Assembly: GCA_001411745.2 (NCBI GenBank)
Contig: LIQB01000011.1
Location: forward strand, 45,247 to 109,246
Source of the DNA: Psychrobacter glacincola
GTDB lineage: Bacteria; Pseudomonadota; Gammaproteobacteria; Pseudomonadales; Moraxellaceae
DNA: 64,000 nt
Direction: 5' to 3'
Below, in pieces: positions 35,668-46,488 of the stretch. How positions within the stretch are numbered: the first letter of the stretch is position 1; every line of letters starts with the position of its first letter. Below the pieces are notes generated by a model that made no database searches, was not told the origin of the DNA, and saw only the letters and a list, made by a program, of their open reading frames with translations. The position numbers and the translations under genes were made by a program.

Positions 35668-36570
35668 TTAATCAATAGTACCATTGCGTTCAAAGGTTGG
35701 TAAATTAAGTCCGGGTGGCTTATGCATCCAGATATAAACCGCTTTACCCGCTAAATTCTCATCAGGAACAAAACCCCAGAACCGACCATCAGCACTACGA
35801 TCGCGGTTATCGCCCATCACAAAATACTGACCTTCTGGAACGCTAATACGCCATTTAGTACCTGCTGAGCTAACCACTTCTGGCGATTGCTGCTGCAGAA
35901 ATGGTGCATATTGAGAGCTATTCATACCATTCAAGTAACGAACAAGATGCTTGTTTTCACCTTGTGTTTCCTGAAAGTATTGCGCCTCACCCTCTTCTTG
36001 CTGACCCATCACTGCCGCACTGTCTTCGGTCAGTACTTGCCCTGGACCGATTTGTCCTGGTAAATAAAGCTGTGAGGTCAACTCAGGGTTCGCCGCAAAA
36101 TCGATAGGCTTAGTGTCAACTGGGATATCATTGATAGAAAGTGTCCCTTGATCATAACTAACAGTATCACCAGGCAAACCAATGACACGCTTAATATAAT
36201 AAATACTTGGATTTTCAGGATAGCGGAATACCGCCACATCACCATGCTCAGGCGCGCCCGTATCCAGCACTTTGTTATACGTCAGCGGTAGGCGCACCCC
36301 GTAGGCATACTTATTAACCGCAATAAAATCGCCCGTATATAATGTCGGCACCATAGAAGATGAGGGAATATTAAAAGGCTCAATCAAAAACGAGCGTACT
36401 ATTAACACCACTGCCAATACGGGGAAAAAATCATAAGCCCAGCGTACCAAGAGACTTTCTTGACCACGCCCGCGAGTTTTACGTTGTTTCAGGGTCAGCT
36501 TATCTAATAGCCAAATAATACCCAAACCAATGGTTAATGGTACTAAAATTAAATTAAAATCAAAATCCAT
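35668..36570 (-). CDS. lepB: Signal peptidase I
   Basis: 300 residues from ATG 36570 (an in-frame TTG is 6 bp upstream). There are two N-terminal membrane segments. The catalytic Ser lies in NIPSSSMVPTLYTGDFIAVNKYAYG and the catalytic Lys in YYIKRVIGLPGDTV. The C-terminal box E is MGDNRDRSADGRFWGFV. It cleaves signal peptides of exported proteins at the outer face of the inner membrane. An insertion around residues 175-230 (Gln/Glu-rich) is larger than average. It follows lepA by ~100 bp. Confidence 0.96.
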   Translation of the reverse strand: MDFDFNLILVPLTIGLGIIWLLDKLTLKQRKTRGRGQESLLVRWAYDFFPVLAVVLIVRSFLIEPFNIPSSSMVPTLYTGDFIAVNKYAYGVRLPLTYNKVLDTGAPEHGDVAVFRYPENPSIYYIKRVIGLPGDTVSYDQGTLSINDIPVDTKPIDFAANPELTSQLYLPGQIGPGQVLTEDSAAVMGQQEEGEAQYFQETQGENKHLVRYLNGMNSSQYAPFLQQQSPEVVSSAGTKWRISVPEGQYFVMGDNRDRSADGRFWGFVPDENLAGKAVYIWMHKPPGLNLPTFERNGTID

Positions 36571-36674
36571 ACTCAATTGCCTATTAACGAGCGACTTATC
36601 TGGCTATCTATACTATCAACTGCGCCACTAATTACACCAAAAAAACTATCGTTGACCAGTCAATTAGTAATGAC

Positions 36675-38471
36675 TTACTCAACCTGCAATACCGCTAAGA
36701 AGGCTTCTTGTGGAATCTCCACATTACCGACTTGCTTCATACGTTTTTTACCCGCTTTTTGCTTAGACAATAGCTTTTTCTTACGCGACACATCACCGCC
36801 ATAACACTTAGCTAAGACGTCTTTACGCATGGCTTTCACTGTACTACGCCCAATAATTTGGCTACCAATCGCCGCCTGAATCGCCACATCAAACATCTGA
36901 CGCGGAATCAACTCTTTCATCTTAGTCACCAACGCATTACCACGATAGCGTGATTGGGTTTCATGCACAATCATGGCGAGCGCATCAACTTTTTCGCCGT
37001 TAATCAGTACGTCTACCTTAACCAATTTATCGACTTGATAACGCTCAAAATTATAATCAAGCGAGGCAAATCCGCGTGATACCGATTTTAGACGGTCAAA
37101 AAAGTCCATGACCACCTCGCCCATTGGAATATCAAAGATCAGCTGCACTTGACGACCCATAAAGCGCATATCAACTTGTACGCCGCGACGCTCAATACAC
37201 AAGGTCATCACATTACCAAGATAATCCTGTGGTACTAAAATCTGACAACGGGCAATTGGCTCACGGAACTCTTCGATATTATTGGGTTCAGGCAATCTTG
37301 ATGGGTTATCAACGTAGATAATACTGCCATCTTTTTTTACAATCTCATAGATAACTGACGGCGCAGTGGTAATCAAATCCAAGTCATATTCGCGCTCTAA
37401 ACGCTCTTGGATAATCTCCATGTGCAGCATGCCAAGGAAACCACAACGGAAACCAAAACCTAGCGCATCGGAGGTATCAGGCTCGAAGAACAATGAGGCA
37501 TCGTTGATTTGCAGCTTTTGCAGCGCTTCACGGAATTTTTCAAAATCTGTCGATTCAACAGGGAACATACCGGCATAGACTTGCGGAGTAATCTGTTTAA
37601 AACCTGGAATACGCTCAACGTCTGGCGTTTTAGAATGAGTAATCGTATCACCCACTGGCGCGCCAGCGATATCTTTGATACCAGCAATAATAAAACCGAC
37701 TTCACCCGCCTCCAAGATACCCGTATCGACAGGCTTAGGCGTAAAGACACCGATCGAGCCGACTAAATGCGATTCTTTGGTTGATTTGATATAAAGTTTA
37801 TCACCTTTTCGGATAGTACCTTCACGTACCCGAACTAAAGACACAACGCCTAGATAGTTATCAAACCAAGAGTCAATAATCAATGCTTGTAGTGGCGCCT
37901 CACGATCACCAGTCGGTGCAGGGATAAATTCAACCAATGCTTCTAGCAGTTTATCGACGCCCAAACCCGATTTAGCAGAAACTCGTGGCGCATCAACTGC
38001 GTCAATACCAATGATGTCTTCAATCTCTTGAATGACACGCTCAGGCTCGACTTGTGGCAAATCAATTTTATTTAGTACCGCCATGACTTCTAGACCCTGA
38101 TCAACGGCAGTATAGCAGTTGGCCACGGACTGAGCTTCCACCCCTTGCGCGGCATCAACGACCAATAGCGCCCCTTCACAAGCGGCTAGTGAACGCGACA
38201 CCTCATATGAGAAGTCAACGTGTCCTGGAGTATCGATAAAGTTGAGCTGATAGCGCTCACCATTAGGATGATCGTAGAATAAGGTTACCGACTGCGCTTT
38301 AATGGTGATACCGCGCTCACGCTCAATATCCATGGAGTCAAGTACTTGCGCCTGCATCTCGCGATCTTGCAAGGCACCGCACATTTGAATAAAACGATCA
38401 GCAAGCGTCGACTTGCCATGATCAATGTGGGCAATGATTGAAAAGTTACGAATATTTGCTAATGCAGTCAC
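36675..38471 (-). CDS. lepA: Elongation factor 4 (LepA)
   Basis: 598 residues, standard length. G1 is [13 protein letters not shown], with [20 protein letters not shown] (G3) and NKIDLP (G4). The LepA-specific C-terminal domain carries [11 protein letters not shown] and the end [20 protein letters not shown]. This ribosome back-translocase/initiation-related GTPase is usually encoded in an operon with lepB, as here. It is the first gene of the lepA-lepB-DUF4845-rnc-era-recO-(pdxJ) cluster. Confidence 0.97.
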   Translation of the reverse strand: MTALANIRNFSIIAHIDHGKSTLADRFIQMCGALQDREMQAQVLDSMDIERERGITIKAQSVTLFYDHPNGERYQLNFIDTPGHVDFSYEVSRSLAACEGALLVVDAAQGVEAQSVANCYTAVDQGLEVMAVLNKIDLPQVEPERVIQEIEDIIGIDAVDAPRVSAKSGLGVDKLLEALVEFIPAPTGDREAPLQALIIDSWFDNYLGVVSLVRVREGTIRKGDKLYIKSTKESHLVGSIGVFTPKPVDTGILEAGEVGFIIAGIKDIAGAPVGDTITHSKTPDVERIPGFKQITPQVYAGMFPVESTDFEKFREALQKLQINDASLFFEPDTSDALGFGFRCGFLGMLHMEIIQERLEREYDLDLITTAPSVIYEIVKKDGSIIYVDNPSRLPEPNNIEEFREPIARCQILVPQDYLGNVMTLCIERRGVQVDMRFMGRQVQLIFDIPMGEVVMDFFDRLKSVSRGFASLDYNFERYQVDKLVKVDVLINGEKVDALAMIVHETQSRYRGNALVTKMKELIPRQMFDVAIQAAIGSQIIGRSTVKAMRKDVLAKCYGGDVSRKKKLLSKQKAGKKRMKQVGNVEIPQEAFLAVLQVE

Positions 38472-38820
38472 AAAGCGCCTACTAAATTAAGGGTGATAGA
38501 ATAATAAAATTAAGAAATAAATGCTGTCAGGCGCAACCGCTAAAATAGCTGTCCATCGTTAAAGAGAAAATAATTAGAATCAGCTTATTTGCCAATATTA
38601 TCATCTCCAATCAACCGCTCAGGACGTCAACTCTTACGCGCAGGCATGAAAGAGTATTCTAGCAGTTTTCTACCATAAAGTAAGGCGATTTTATTAGCAG
38701 AGGGATGATTTACAAGTGAAGTTACGAGCGGATAACTGTACAGATAGAAAGCGAGCGGCTTGATAGCACCTTATTCACTTCGACAAGACTCATGCTAACT
38801 GGATATGAACAATCAATAAT
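38472..38820. other. Intergenic region between kpsS and lepA
   Basis: 349 bp, no gene. It must contain the lepA promoter. I saw no terminator hairpin for the kps operon, so read-through into lepA is possible. Confidence 0.3.
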
Positions 38821-40065
38821 CTACTGAGGGGTATTCGTTTTGGACAGATCGCTCTCTATGGGTTCACATCCTGCGCTATGCAGATATTTATGCATCCATG
38901 GTGACTTACCGTAAAAAGCCCCGTTGATCTGAGTTTGCTCTATCAAGTATTCACGAAATCTAAGATAAAACTCATTATCTGGGCGGTTAGGTTGTTGCCA
39001 AAACTCATTAAGTGGTTTTTGATCTATCAGTTTCGGCGTATCATAAATCGCGCGACCCATGATCTTGGTAGGTTTTTTGTGATATACCGATTGCAACCCT
39101 GTCGTGCTATTGATAGTCACCATCCCAATACTGTGTTTCATCAAGGTTGGCAGGTGCATGTCGCACCCATAAAATACACGATCCGCCACTTGATAGCGTC
39201 TAGCTAAGCTAGATACCAGCTCGCGATAATCTCGATGACCACGATCTAACGGATGATGCTTAAATACCAGTAATTGCTGCTTATCAGCATACTCTGCAAA
39301 GCTTGCAATAGACTCATCAATAAACTGCACCACATCACGGTAGTCACTATGATGAGTAATCTGCGAGTCATTATGCACTTGTAAACTAATCAAAAAATAA
39401 TTATTGCTTTGTTCTTTGGTCAGCTTATTTTGCAATCGCTTATCAGGTAAATACCCTCGTAATTTACGCCATGGTGCTTTGAGCCAAGCGATTGCTTCTT
39501 GCCACGCTGTCATACCGCGATAGTGCGAATAATGCGGATAGCGACTTTTGTATATCCAAACGATAATATAGTAGACAATCGCAGCGATACTCAAACGATA
39601 AAATCGATTGTGAGTATACAGTGGTTTATCATTGGCTTTTTTGAGCGCTTTAATATCTGCCGTATTTAAGCGCGAATAGCCATTAATGCCATATTCTTGC
39701 AATGTAATGTAATCGGGACGCAAGTAGCCTTCTTCAAATACAAAAAAAGAGGTGCCCAACTGCTCACTGATACAAGCAGCTTGGGTGTGATGCGGACGAC
39801 AATCACCAAAACAGACAATCGCATCAATGCTATTTTCTTCAATGAAAACCTGCAACCAAGCAGAGAACTGCTCTAACGTATCGGTATATTCATAGGTATT
39901 ATCATGATGATAAAAAAATGCATCACCTGCATTAAAGTTGATCTTACTAACCTTAATATTTTGAGTTTGCAGAAATGTCGAAAAACGGTTGAAGAATCCG
40001 CCCATCTTTCCTTGTAACAGCAAGACGTGTCGATGAGTAAGCAAGTGAGACATCGAAGCTGCCAT
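38821..40065 (-). CDS. kpsS: Capsule polysaccharide Kdo-linker synthase KpsS
   Basis: 414 residues. The KpsS/LipB pattern is visible: HVLLLQGKMGGFFNRFSTFL near the N-terminus, IVCFGDCRPHH, EEGYLRPDYITLQEYGING, then FKHHPLDRGHRDY and TINSTTGLQSVYHKKPTKIMG. KpsS adds the first beta-Kdo residue to (lyso)phosphatidylglycerol, starting the lipid terminus of capsular polysaccharide exported by the ABC pathway. A hydrophobic stretch near 165-185 may touch the membrane. It is the last gene of the kpsMTEDCS set, 150 bp after kpsC. Confidence 0.9.
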   Translation of the reverse strand: MAASMSHLLTHRHVLLLQGKMGGFFNRFSTFLQTQNIKVSKINFNAGDAFFYHHDNTYEYTDTLEQFSAWLQVFIEENSIDAIVCFGDCRPHHTQAACISEQLGTSFFVFEEGYLRPDYITLQEYGINGYSRLNTADIKALKKANDKPLYTHNRFYRLSIAAIVYYIIVWIYKSRYPHYSHYRGMTAWQEAIAWLKAPWRKLRGYLPDKRLQNKLTKEQSNNYFLISLQVHNDSQITHHSDYRDVVQFIDESIASFAEYADKQQLLVFKHHPLDRGHRDYRELVSSLARRYQVADRVFYGCDMHLPTLMKHSIGMVTINSTTGLQSVYHKKPTKIMGRAIYDTPKLIDQKPLNEFWQQPNRPDNEFYLRFREYLIEQTQINGAFYGKSPWMHKYLHSAGCEPIESDLSKTNTPQ

Positions 40066-40218
40066 AGTATTGAATTACCATTAATGAGAAGATGAAGGAT
40101 AAAAGCGGGAGTACTTATTAAACAACTTGAATATTAAGCCGTGTGAATACACATCAATCATTATACCGAAAAAGTCCCTACTTGTCGCAATGGATTTGCG
40201 TCACAAGTTTGGAATAAA

Positions 40219-42801
40219 CTAACGAGATAGTTTACGCAGGCGCTGCTGCCATTGATGACGCTGCTGCATAAAACGAGTAGTCGCTTGGCGTTTAAAATTT
40301 GCAGATAGCGTGGGTAAAACTGAAGTCGCATGGTTAATCGAGCTATTTATAGGGCTAGATATTTGCGCTTGAGACGCTGTATTATGAATATCTTTAAGCA
40401 AAGGAGCGCTTTTAGGAGGGTATAAATAGTCAATCACTTGCTCTACTTGTGCAAGCCCGTAGCCATTAGGTAAACGATATAAGGGATAGCGAATAAGCGC
40501 ACAATATAATAATTGCTCTAGCGTTAATGTAGTGTCGCGTTTTCTTCTCTCTAAATAGTCAGCTTTCGGTGATAACTGGGCATCAATATCTGCCGTTAAC
40601 CCCCAACCAGCATAAAACGGTAAGCCGTAGCAAGTAACGTCTAAACCGCGCAGCAACGCCTCAAAGCCAGTTAATGAGCTAATCGTATGTACTTCATCAA
40701 CACATTCTAAGCAATCAGGCATCGCAGTATCATAGGCGACGGCACTGACCTGTTGTAAAAACTCTGCGCTAACCTTACCAGCCCTTAGTCCTGCTTCAAC
40801 ATCAGGATGCGGCTTATAAATAAGATAAGCCTCAGGACTGTCTTGGCATACACGCTCAATCAAGCCGCTGTTGGTTTTGATCGTTGAGCCGCAATACTGC
40901 ACCGACAAATCATCTTCGACTTGACCGATGATAAGAAGACGGCGCTTGCCAGATACCCTAGCCTCATGCATCCACGAAGTATGCTGGTTATTAGCACTGT
41001 CGACCTCAGCCCCAACATTGTATTTACTCACCCGCTGATTCAGCAATTTATCTTGCAGCTGTTGTACACGGACACTTTGCTGTGGGTTCAATGCCTGACA
41101 ATGTCGTAGCAACGTCTCTAAATCTGAAGGCTGGGTTGCATCATAATAAATACCTTGCTTATCTATGACGACCGACAACGGTGCCAACAACGTCGCGCCC
41201 AAACCATTTGAGCGGATAAACCCATCTTCCATACAGTATATAGACGGTAGGGATAAATGCGGCTGTTTCTCAAGCTTACGCTGTAATTTATTTTGTACTT
41301 GTTGCCGCTTAGCCAAACCCCACACTAGTAGAGGCTGCTGATAATCAACACGAAAATGATCAGGATGCAGGAGATTCTTGAGACGTGGCTTGGGTTTGAT
41401 AAATAATGTCGTACGCGGTAGATTCGTAAAAGCTTTTACAAATGGTAATTTCCAGCGACTAAATTCATATATCGTGAGATCCCCTTCAAGGCGCGCTTGC
41501 CAATATCGATTAGTCACTAGCCATTCTATCGCTGTATCAATATCACAGGCTTGCTTGGTGGCCGGATCTACATAACGACTATAATCTATATAAGCGCTAT
41601 AAAATAACGTTTCTAACGTCGCAGATGTTTTCTTAGCAAATGATGTAGGAAACAACGCAGGATTTGAATGTCCCTGAGCCTCTAGCTGTTTGCTGACAAG
41701 TTTTTGACGACGTTTTTCGACCGCTTTAAGCAGCTTTTTGGGTGCGCCGCTGTCATCAGTTAGACCCCAGCCACTATACCAATTAACCCCGAAGCAATGT
41801 ACTGTTTTGCCTAACATCAAACCTTCAAAGCCCATATGGGAGCTGACCGTATAAACATGGTCAACTTGCTCTAATAGCTGGATAGGATTGAGTGCTTGAG
41901 TTAATAGCCGAACCTGCTTAGGTAATTTTAAACGGGTCAGGTATCCCGATTTTGACGCAGGATGTGCCTTTATCCAAATATGGGCATGAGGATGATTACG
42001 ACACGCAGATGTTAACATCTTCTTGAACTGACGTTTATCCGCGCCCGCACCAGTGATAGAAGCGTCCCCAACCACTTGGTCAATCAATAAGACATGCGAT
42101 TTCAAGGAATCTGCCGTTGTGTTAACGCCGTCTTGATTCATCAATTCATTCAAGGACGGACAATCGATCACTGCGTTATATTTACTGAGCTGCTCATTAC
42201 AAATACATGCCATCAATTGCCGCGCACGCGCGTCATCTATTTCATAATTATTAGGCGTAGTAGCATTTTTAGTACGCTCAATAATCAGCTGCTCAAGGCG
42301 TGAGTCATGCGTCGTATCAAAATAAATACCAAGGTCATCAACGACGACACTCAGGCCATGACGGCTACCAATACCAGAATCTAATGAGCGCAAAAAGCCA
42401 TCTTCGACACTTAATGTCTCAAGCTTTTGCCGCTTAGCTACTTTATTAGCTCGTTGATAGCTTTTTTTACGACCCCAACCGATAAAGGCATCGGGTTGCT
42501 GAAAAGAGAGAGAGGAGCTGGACAAATGAGTTATCTGATTTTTTATCATGTTTGGTAATGGCAATGCAGACAGTAAATGCGTTTTACCTGCATTGATACG
42601 TTGCGGTAGACCTGACCACGGATACCAGCGCTGAATATATGCTTGCAATACCTGAGACAACAGTACATTGTTTTGACGCATACCTTTACCAATGACCGCC
42701 AAATGCTGTGGCAATGGGTATGGGGATGATGGCAAAAGCAGCGCATTATCAGAGTGAGAAGTCACTGCCACATTGACATCATCTGCCGCGCTTTTTACCA
42801 T
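40219..42801 (-). CDS. kpsC: Capsule Kdo-linker transferase KpsC (two-domain)
   Basis: 860 residues from ATG 42801, which has aaggg 8 nt upstream; a GTG at 42810 is also in frame. Two homologous glycosyltransferase halves are seen: WGRKKSYQRANKVAK..LSVEDGFLRS..GLSVVVDDLGIYFD and again WGLAKRQQ..PSIYCMEDGFIRS..LSVVIDKQGIYYD. Each half later has a HxxxxxHPH/KPHPD-like segment and GWGLTDD/GWGLTAD. KpsC extends the poly-beta-Kdo linker on the lipid anchor, with one half per linkage type. The tail (last ~60 residues) is basic and Gln-rich. Confidence 0.93.
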   Translation of the reverse strand: MVKSAADDVNVAVTSHSDNALLLPSSPYPLPQHLAVIGKGMRQNNVLLSQVLQAYIQRWYPWSGLPQRINAGKTHLLSALPLPNMIKNQITHLSSSSLSFQQPDAFIGWGRKKSYQRANKVAKRQKLETLSVEDGFLRSLDSGIGSRHGLSVVVDDLGIYFDTTHDSRLEQLIIERTKNATTPNNYEIDDARARQLMACICNEQLSKYNAVIDCPSLNELMNQDGVNTTADSLKSHVLLIDQVVGDASITGAGADKRQFKKMLTSACRNHPHAHIWIKAHPASKSGYLTRLKLPKQVRLLTQALNPIQLLEQVDHVYTVSSHMGFEGLMLGKTVHCFGVNWYSGWGLTDDSGAPKKLLKAVEKRRQKLVSKQLEAQGHSNPALFPTSFAKKTSATLETLFYSAYIDYSRYVDPATKQACDIDTAIEWLVTNRYWQARLEGDLTIYEFSRWKLPFVKAFTNLPRTTLFIKPKPRLKNLLHPDHFRVDYQQPLLVWGLAKRQQVQNKLQRKLEKQPHLSLPSIYCMEDGFIRSNGLGATLLAPLSVVIDKQGIYYDATQPSDLETLLRHCQALNPQQSVRVQQLQDKLLNQRVSKYNVGAEVDSANNQHTSWMHEARVSGKRRLLIIGQVEDDLSVQYCGSTIKTNSGLIERVCQDSPEAYLIYKPHPDVEAGLRAGKVSAEFLQQVSAVAYDTAMPDCLECVDEVHTISSLTGFEALLRGLDVTCYGLPFYAGWGLTADIDAQLSPKADYLERRKRDTTLTLEQLLYCALIRYPLYRLPNGYGLAQVEQVIDYLYPPKSAPLLKDIHNTASQAQISSPINSSINHATSVLPTLSANFKRQATTRFMQQRHQWQQRLRKLSR

Positions 42802-42881
42802 TTTTAACACCCTTATTCATTACTTTTGCATCTATCTATGCAGATGACTTGTTCTCTTGTTATACAACTTTTCAATAATGG

Positions 42882-44663
42882 TTATAAATCGAGAACCACT
42901 TTAGCAGCAATGGCCAACTGATAAACAATTTGCGATAAGCCACGAGCAATTTCTACGCGCTTGGTTTTGACTTTTGGTAATACCATAATCTCATCGCCTT
43001 GCTGGATACGGTAAGCGGTATTGACAACCTCACTGGCGCCATTTTGATGGATAATCAAGATTTCTTTAACATCAGCATTGTCAGAGAAACCGCCTGAATT
43101 GGCAACATAATCACCAACGGTATAATCTGGATTAAAGGTCAGCGCGCCTTGTGATCGTACTTGACCATTAACGGTAATGACAGACGTTTGCGCAGGTATC
43201 TCAATGATATCACCTTGCTGCAGAATAATATCCTGCCACGAATTCGGGACGACAACAATTTGACCCGTCGTTTTAACATTACGCGCTTTGGCAACAAACT
43301 GCTTAACCAACGCTGCATCGTCTTGACGCAATGCAGCTTCTTCACGAGTGGTCGACTGCGTGGCAAGCGTCAGCTCTTCTAGACGATCGAGCGACTCATT
43401 AATCATGCGTTTTTGTTGCTCAGCAACAGACTCACGATAAATGGTCAGATGAGTCAGTTTAGCGAGTGGGCTTGGCTGTAGCTGTGGCACGATGTCCTTT
43501 AAGCGAGCACCATATGGTACAACCATGGCACCATTACCTGTATGCGCACCTTTTACTTGCACCGCGATTGTGCCCGCATAACGATCGGAGGTAACGACCA
43601 TCTGATCACCATTATAAACAGGCACGTTTTGAGCTTCTGCCAACGAGTAATATTCCGCCGTCTGTGCACGTCCTGCACTGCGAGTGATACTAACGTTGGT
43701 CGCATTTGCTGCGGGATTGGCCACTTGCAACACATCACCAATGGTCAAATCATTCACATCAAATTCAAAGGTATATTCGTTTTGGACTTGGCCGCCTACT
43801 TCAAAGGTTTTTTTCTGCGGCGCGACCGTAATAACATCGCCATCACGAAAAGAGAATGCTTGTAATTTACCCGCTAGTAAAAAATCATACAGGTTGACTT
43901 GCTGTAGCATTTGCCCATTACGTTTGATTTGAATATCAATATAACTACCACGAGTCGGATCAACACCGCCCGCTCTATCCAAATAAGACAATACGGAATC
44001 TGCTGCTAAACCGCCGTAATAACCGGGTTGTTTAACGAAACCTGTTACAAATACCTTCACTGGCTGTGCTTGCTCTAATGAAGCATAAACGCCAACGTTC
44101 GAGCGATAAATACGACTGACAGCACTTTTTACCACATTTTGCAGACTGCCATTTTGCACACCTGAGACACGTACTGGACCGATATTTGGCAAGAAAATAT
44201 TGCCTTGTGGGTCGACGGTCATGGTAGCAGCATATTGATAAGCGCCCCACATCCGTACTTGGACGTTATCACCCGGGTTGATCACGTAACTGTCATTAAA
44301 GGTAGAGCCAGAAGTAGTCGAAAATGCTCCACGAAACAGCTGCTCACCAAACATCATGTCTTGCGTGTTGATGTCTTGATAGGGGCGCGTGGTATTGATG
44401 ACTGACTGACTTGGCAAGCTTGAGGCATTAACCGCTTCTTGCGCGGTCGCCTGTCCTGATACACCACCTGCAAATGCCTGTGTTGAGACATTGATGTTAT
44501 TGCTGTTTTGGTCTTGACTCATGCTGTTATTGCTGGTGCCAAAGCTAGATCCTGAGATTTGATCAGCATAACTGCCTGCTGCTAGTGCTGATACACTGCT
44601 GGCTGCCATGGCCAAACTTAACACTTTTATCACGGTCACAATAGGACGTGGTTTCATATTCAT
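42882..44663 (-). CDS. kpsD: Capsule export outer-membrane protein KpsD (OPX family)
   Basis: 593 residues. The signal peptide ends near ALAAG (~30). A Ser/Asn/Gln-rich region is followed by a polysaccharide-export domain (YVINPGDNVQVRMWG...VDPQGNIFLPNIGPVRVSG) and several SLBB-type repeats (KVFVTGFVKQPGYYG; TVNGQVRSQGALTFNPDYTVGDYV). It forms the periplasmic/outer-membrane channel for the polymer. A coiled-coil stretch lies near 400-450. It follows kpsE by 55 bp. Confidence 0.92.
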   Translation of the reverse strand: MNMKPRPIVTVIKVLSLAMAASSVSALAAGSYADQISGSSFGTSNNSMSQDQNSNNINVSTQAFAGGVSGQATAQEAVNASSLPSQSVINTTRPYQDINTQDMMFGEQLFRGAFSTTSGSTFNDSYVINPGDNVQVRMWGAYQYAATMTVDPQGNIFLPNIGPVRVSGVQNGSLQNVVKSAVSRIYRSNVGVYASLEQAQPVKVFVTGFVKQPGYYGGLAADSVLSYLDRAGGVDPTRGSYIDIQIKRNGQMLQQVNLYDFLLAGKLQAFSFRDGDVITVAPQKKTFEVGGQVQNEYTFEFDVNDLTIGDVLQVANPAANATNVSITRSAGRAQTAEYYSLAEAQNVPVYNGDQMVVTSDRYAGTIAVQVKGAHTGNGAMVVPYGARLKDIVPQLQPSPLAKLTHLTIYRESVAEQQKRMINESLDRLEELTLATQSTTREEAALRQDDAALVKQFVAKARNVKTTGQIVVVPNSWQDIILQQGDIIEIPAQTSVITVNGQVRSQGALTFNPDYTVGDYVANSGGFSDNADVKEILIIHQNGASEVVNTAYRIQQGDEIMVLPKVKTKRVEIARGLSQIVYQLAIAAKVVLDL

Positions 44664-44718
44664 GAGTGGTATTCCTTTGCTGATCTAACGATCATTACTG
44701 ATATCTGGTGTGTTAAAA

Positions 44719-45834
44719 CTAGCTACGATGATCACGAACAACTGCCATCACTAGGCGCACAAATCCATAAAGCATCAAAAGTAATGCTAGCGACGTCCAA
44801 ATAATATAGGCGCGGCGTGGATAAGTTGCTTCTTCAGCCTGATATGGTGTTGAGATAACAATCAAATTCTTCATCTTTTTAAAAGCTTCTAAACGTGACT
44901 TTTCAAGCGAAGATAAAGAAAGCTTATACAGCTCAGTGGCGAAATCGACATCAGCTTTGATGGTTTCAAACTGTACTGCTTGTCGATTTAGCTTAGTAGT
45001 ATTTGGCGAGGTCAGTTTGGTTTGCTCTTGAAGAATTTGCTCTTCGACTGCTTTGATCTGGCTTCTTAGTGACACTACTTGCGGTGCGTCTGGGTTCAGA
45101 TAGCTGAGTAATTGACGCTCTTCGGTACGTAATGAACTTAATTGCGCTTGCAAACTACCAATCAGCTGATTCACAATTTGAGCATTGGATTGTGGATCGT
45201 AAATCTCATTTTCGTTCTGATAGTTTAACAATTTCTCTTTGGCATCATTCAAGCGATCTTGTGATTCATCCAATTGCGTCTCTGCAAATAACAACTGATC
45301 ACGAGCCACCTCTTGTGAAATACGGTTGACGAACTGCTCAGACTCATTGAGGATCGTTTTATTCAGCTCAAAAGCATACTTTGGATCAAAGGCTTCTGTC
45401 GATACTGACAGCACATAGCTTTGCTCGTCCAGATTGATGTGTACACGCTTTTTGAAGTACTCAAGTAACTCTTCTTGTGTGGCATCAGGCTCAATCTCAT
45501 TAAGCGGATCTGAGCCATCGACATGATACGCTTCGCGGAACTTGAACTTATTATCAAGGCGCTTCACCATATCATTGGATAGAATATACTCGGTCAGATA
45601 AGTCGCATCTTCTTTACTGGTACTGTTCACACCCAACAAGGCCGACAGTCCACCGCCAGAAGGCACACTGGTATCACTGACTTGTTTGACCACCACATCA
45701 GCCGTCGAAATAAACCGCGGATGAGCAATGGTCATGACATAAAATATCACCAATACCCAAGGGAGGACCACCAAGCCAATAAACAGCGAGAAGTCAATTA
45801 TCTTATTTTTTCGCTTTGTGGACATGCTCTTCAT
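44719..45834 (-). CDS. kpsE: Capsule export inner-membrane adaptor KpsE (PCP-3 type)
   Basis: About 371 residues from ATG 45834; ATG 45825 is also possible, and a TTG at 45864 opens the frame. It has one N-terminal and one C-terminal membrane helix (FSLFIGLVVLPWVLVIFYVM and AYIIWTSLALLLMLYGFVRL). Between them is a long periplasmic coiled coil (~190-290). This is the layout of polysaccharide co-polymerase family 3. It links the KpsMT transporter to KpsD. Its start overlaps the kpsT stop by ~30 bp, so the two are translationally coupled. Confidence 0.9.
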   Translation of the reverse strand: MKSMSTKRKNKIIDFSLFIGLVVLPWVLVIFYVMTIAHPRFISTADVVVKQVSDTSVPSGGGLSALLGVNSTSKEDATYLTEYILSNDMVKRLDNKFKFREAYHVDGSDPLNEIEPDATQEELLEYFKKRVHINLDEQSYVLSVSTEAFDPKYAFELNKTILNESEQFVNRISQEVARDQLLFAETQLDESQDRLNDAKEKLLNYQNENEIYDPQSNAQIVNQLIGSLQAQLSSLRTEERQLLSYLNPDAPQVVSLRSQIKAVEEQILQEQTKLTSPNTTKLNRQAVQFETIKADVDFATELYKLSLSSLEKSRLEAFKKMKNLIVISTPYQAEEATYPRRAYIIWTSLALLLMLYGFVRLVMAVVRDHRS

Positions 45835-46474
45835 ATACCTCAATCGCTTCTGTTGTGTCTTCAAAGACGTGTGCTGTTTGATCTATTAGCACAATACCAA
45901 TATCACAATTACGCTTAATGTCACCGATGTTATGCGATACGATCAAAAACCCTGCTTGTTCACGGCGCGCGGCCAATATCTCTTCACTACGCTTACGAAA
46001 AGCCGCATCACCAACGGCACCTGCTTCATCAAGCATATAATAATCAAAATCGAAGGCCAAGCTTAAGCCAAACGTTAAGCGTGCTTTCATCCCTGAAGAG
46101 TAGCTTTTAACCGGCATATCGAAATAGTTCCCGATATCTGCAAACTCTTCCACAAAACGAATTTTTTCGTCAATATAGGGACCGCTTGAATAAAGACGGC
46201 AAACAAAGCGGACGTTTTGACGACCCGTCAAACTACCTTGGAAACCGCCGGCCACCCCTACTGGCCAAGAAATCGTCGAGTCGGTAATAATCTCTCCGTG
46301 ATCAGGCTTATCTAATCCGCAAATAATACGCAGCAAAGTTGATTTACCCGCCCCGTTACGACCGAGTAAACCCACACTTTTTTTATCACCAATGGTCAGA
46401 TTCAAATCTTTAAATAGATAATGCCGACCCTGCTTGGTCATAAAGGACTTAGAAACATTCCTAATTTCAATCAT
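45803..46474 (-). CDS. kpsT: Capsule ABC exporter ATP-binding protein KpsT
   Basis: 223 residues. Walker A is GLLGRNGAGKSTLLRI (K44). The ABC signature is SYSSGMKARLTFGLS, Walker B is YYMLDEAGAVGD, and the switch His is in IVSHN. The length and the GDAAF motif match the KpsT/Wzt-short class without a carbohydrate-binding C-domain. It powers export of the Kdo-lipid-linked polymer together with KpsM, which is encoded 14 bp upstream. Confidence 0.95.
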   Translation of the reverse strand: MIEIRNVSKSFMTKQGRHYLFKDLNLTIGDKKSVGLLGRNGAGKSTLLRIICGLDKPDHGEIITDSTISWPVGVAGGFQGSLTGRQNVRFVCRLYSSGPYIDEKIRFVEEFADIGNYFDMPVKSYSSGMKARLTFGLSLAFDFDYYMLDEAGAVGDAAFRKRSEEILAARREQAGFLIVSHNIGDIKRNCDIGIVLIDQTAHVFEDTTEAIEVYEEHVHKAKK

Positions 46475-46488
46475 TCACTTACCTGTCG

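Noticed and set aside
38472..38820. Terminator for the kps operon before lepA
   Set aside because: I looked for a stem followed by T and found none convincing; not reported as a feature.
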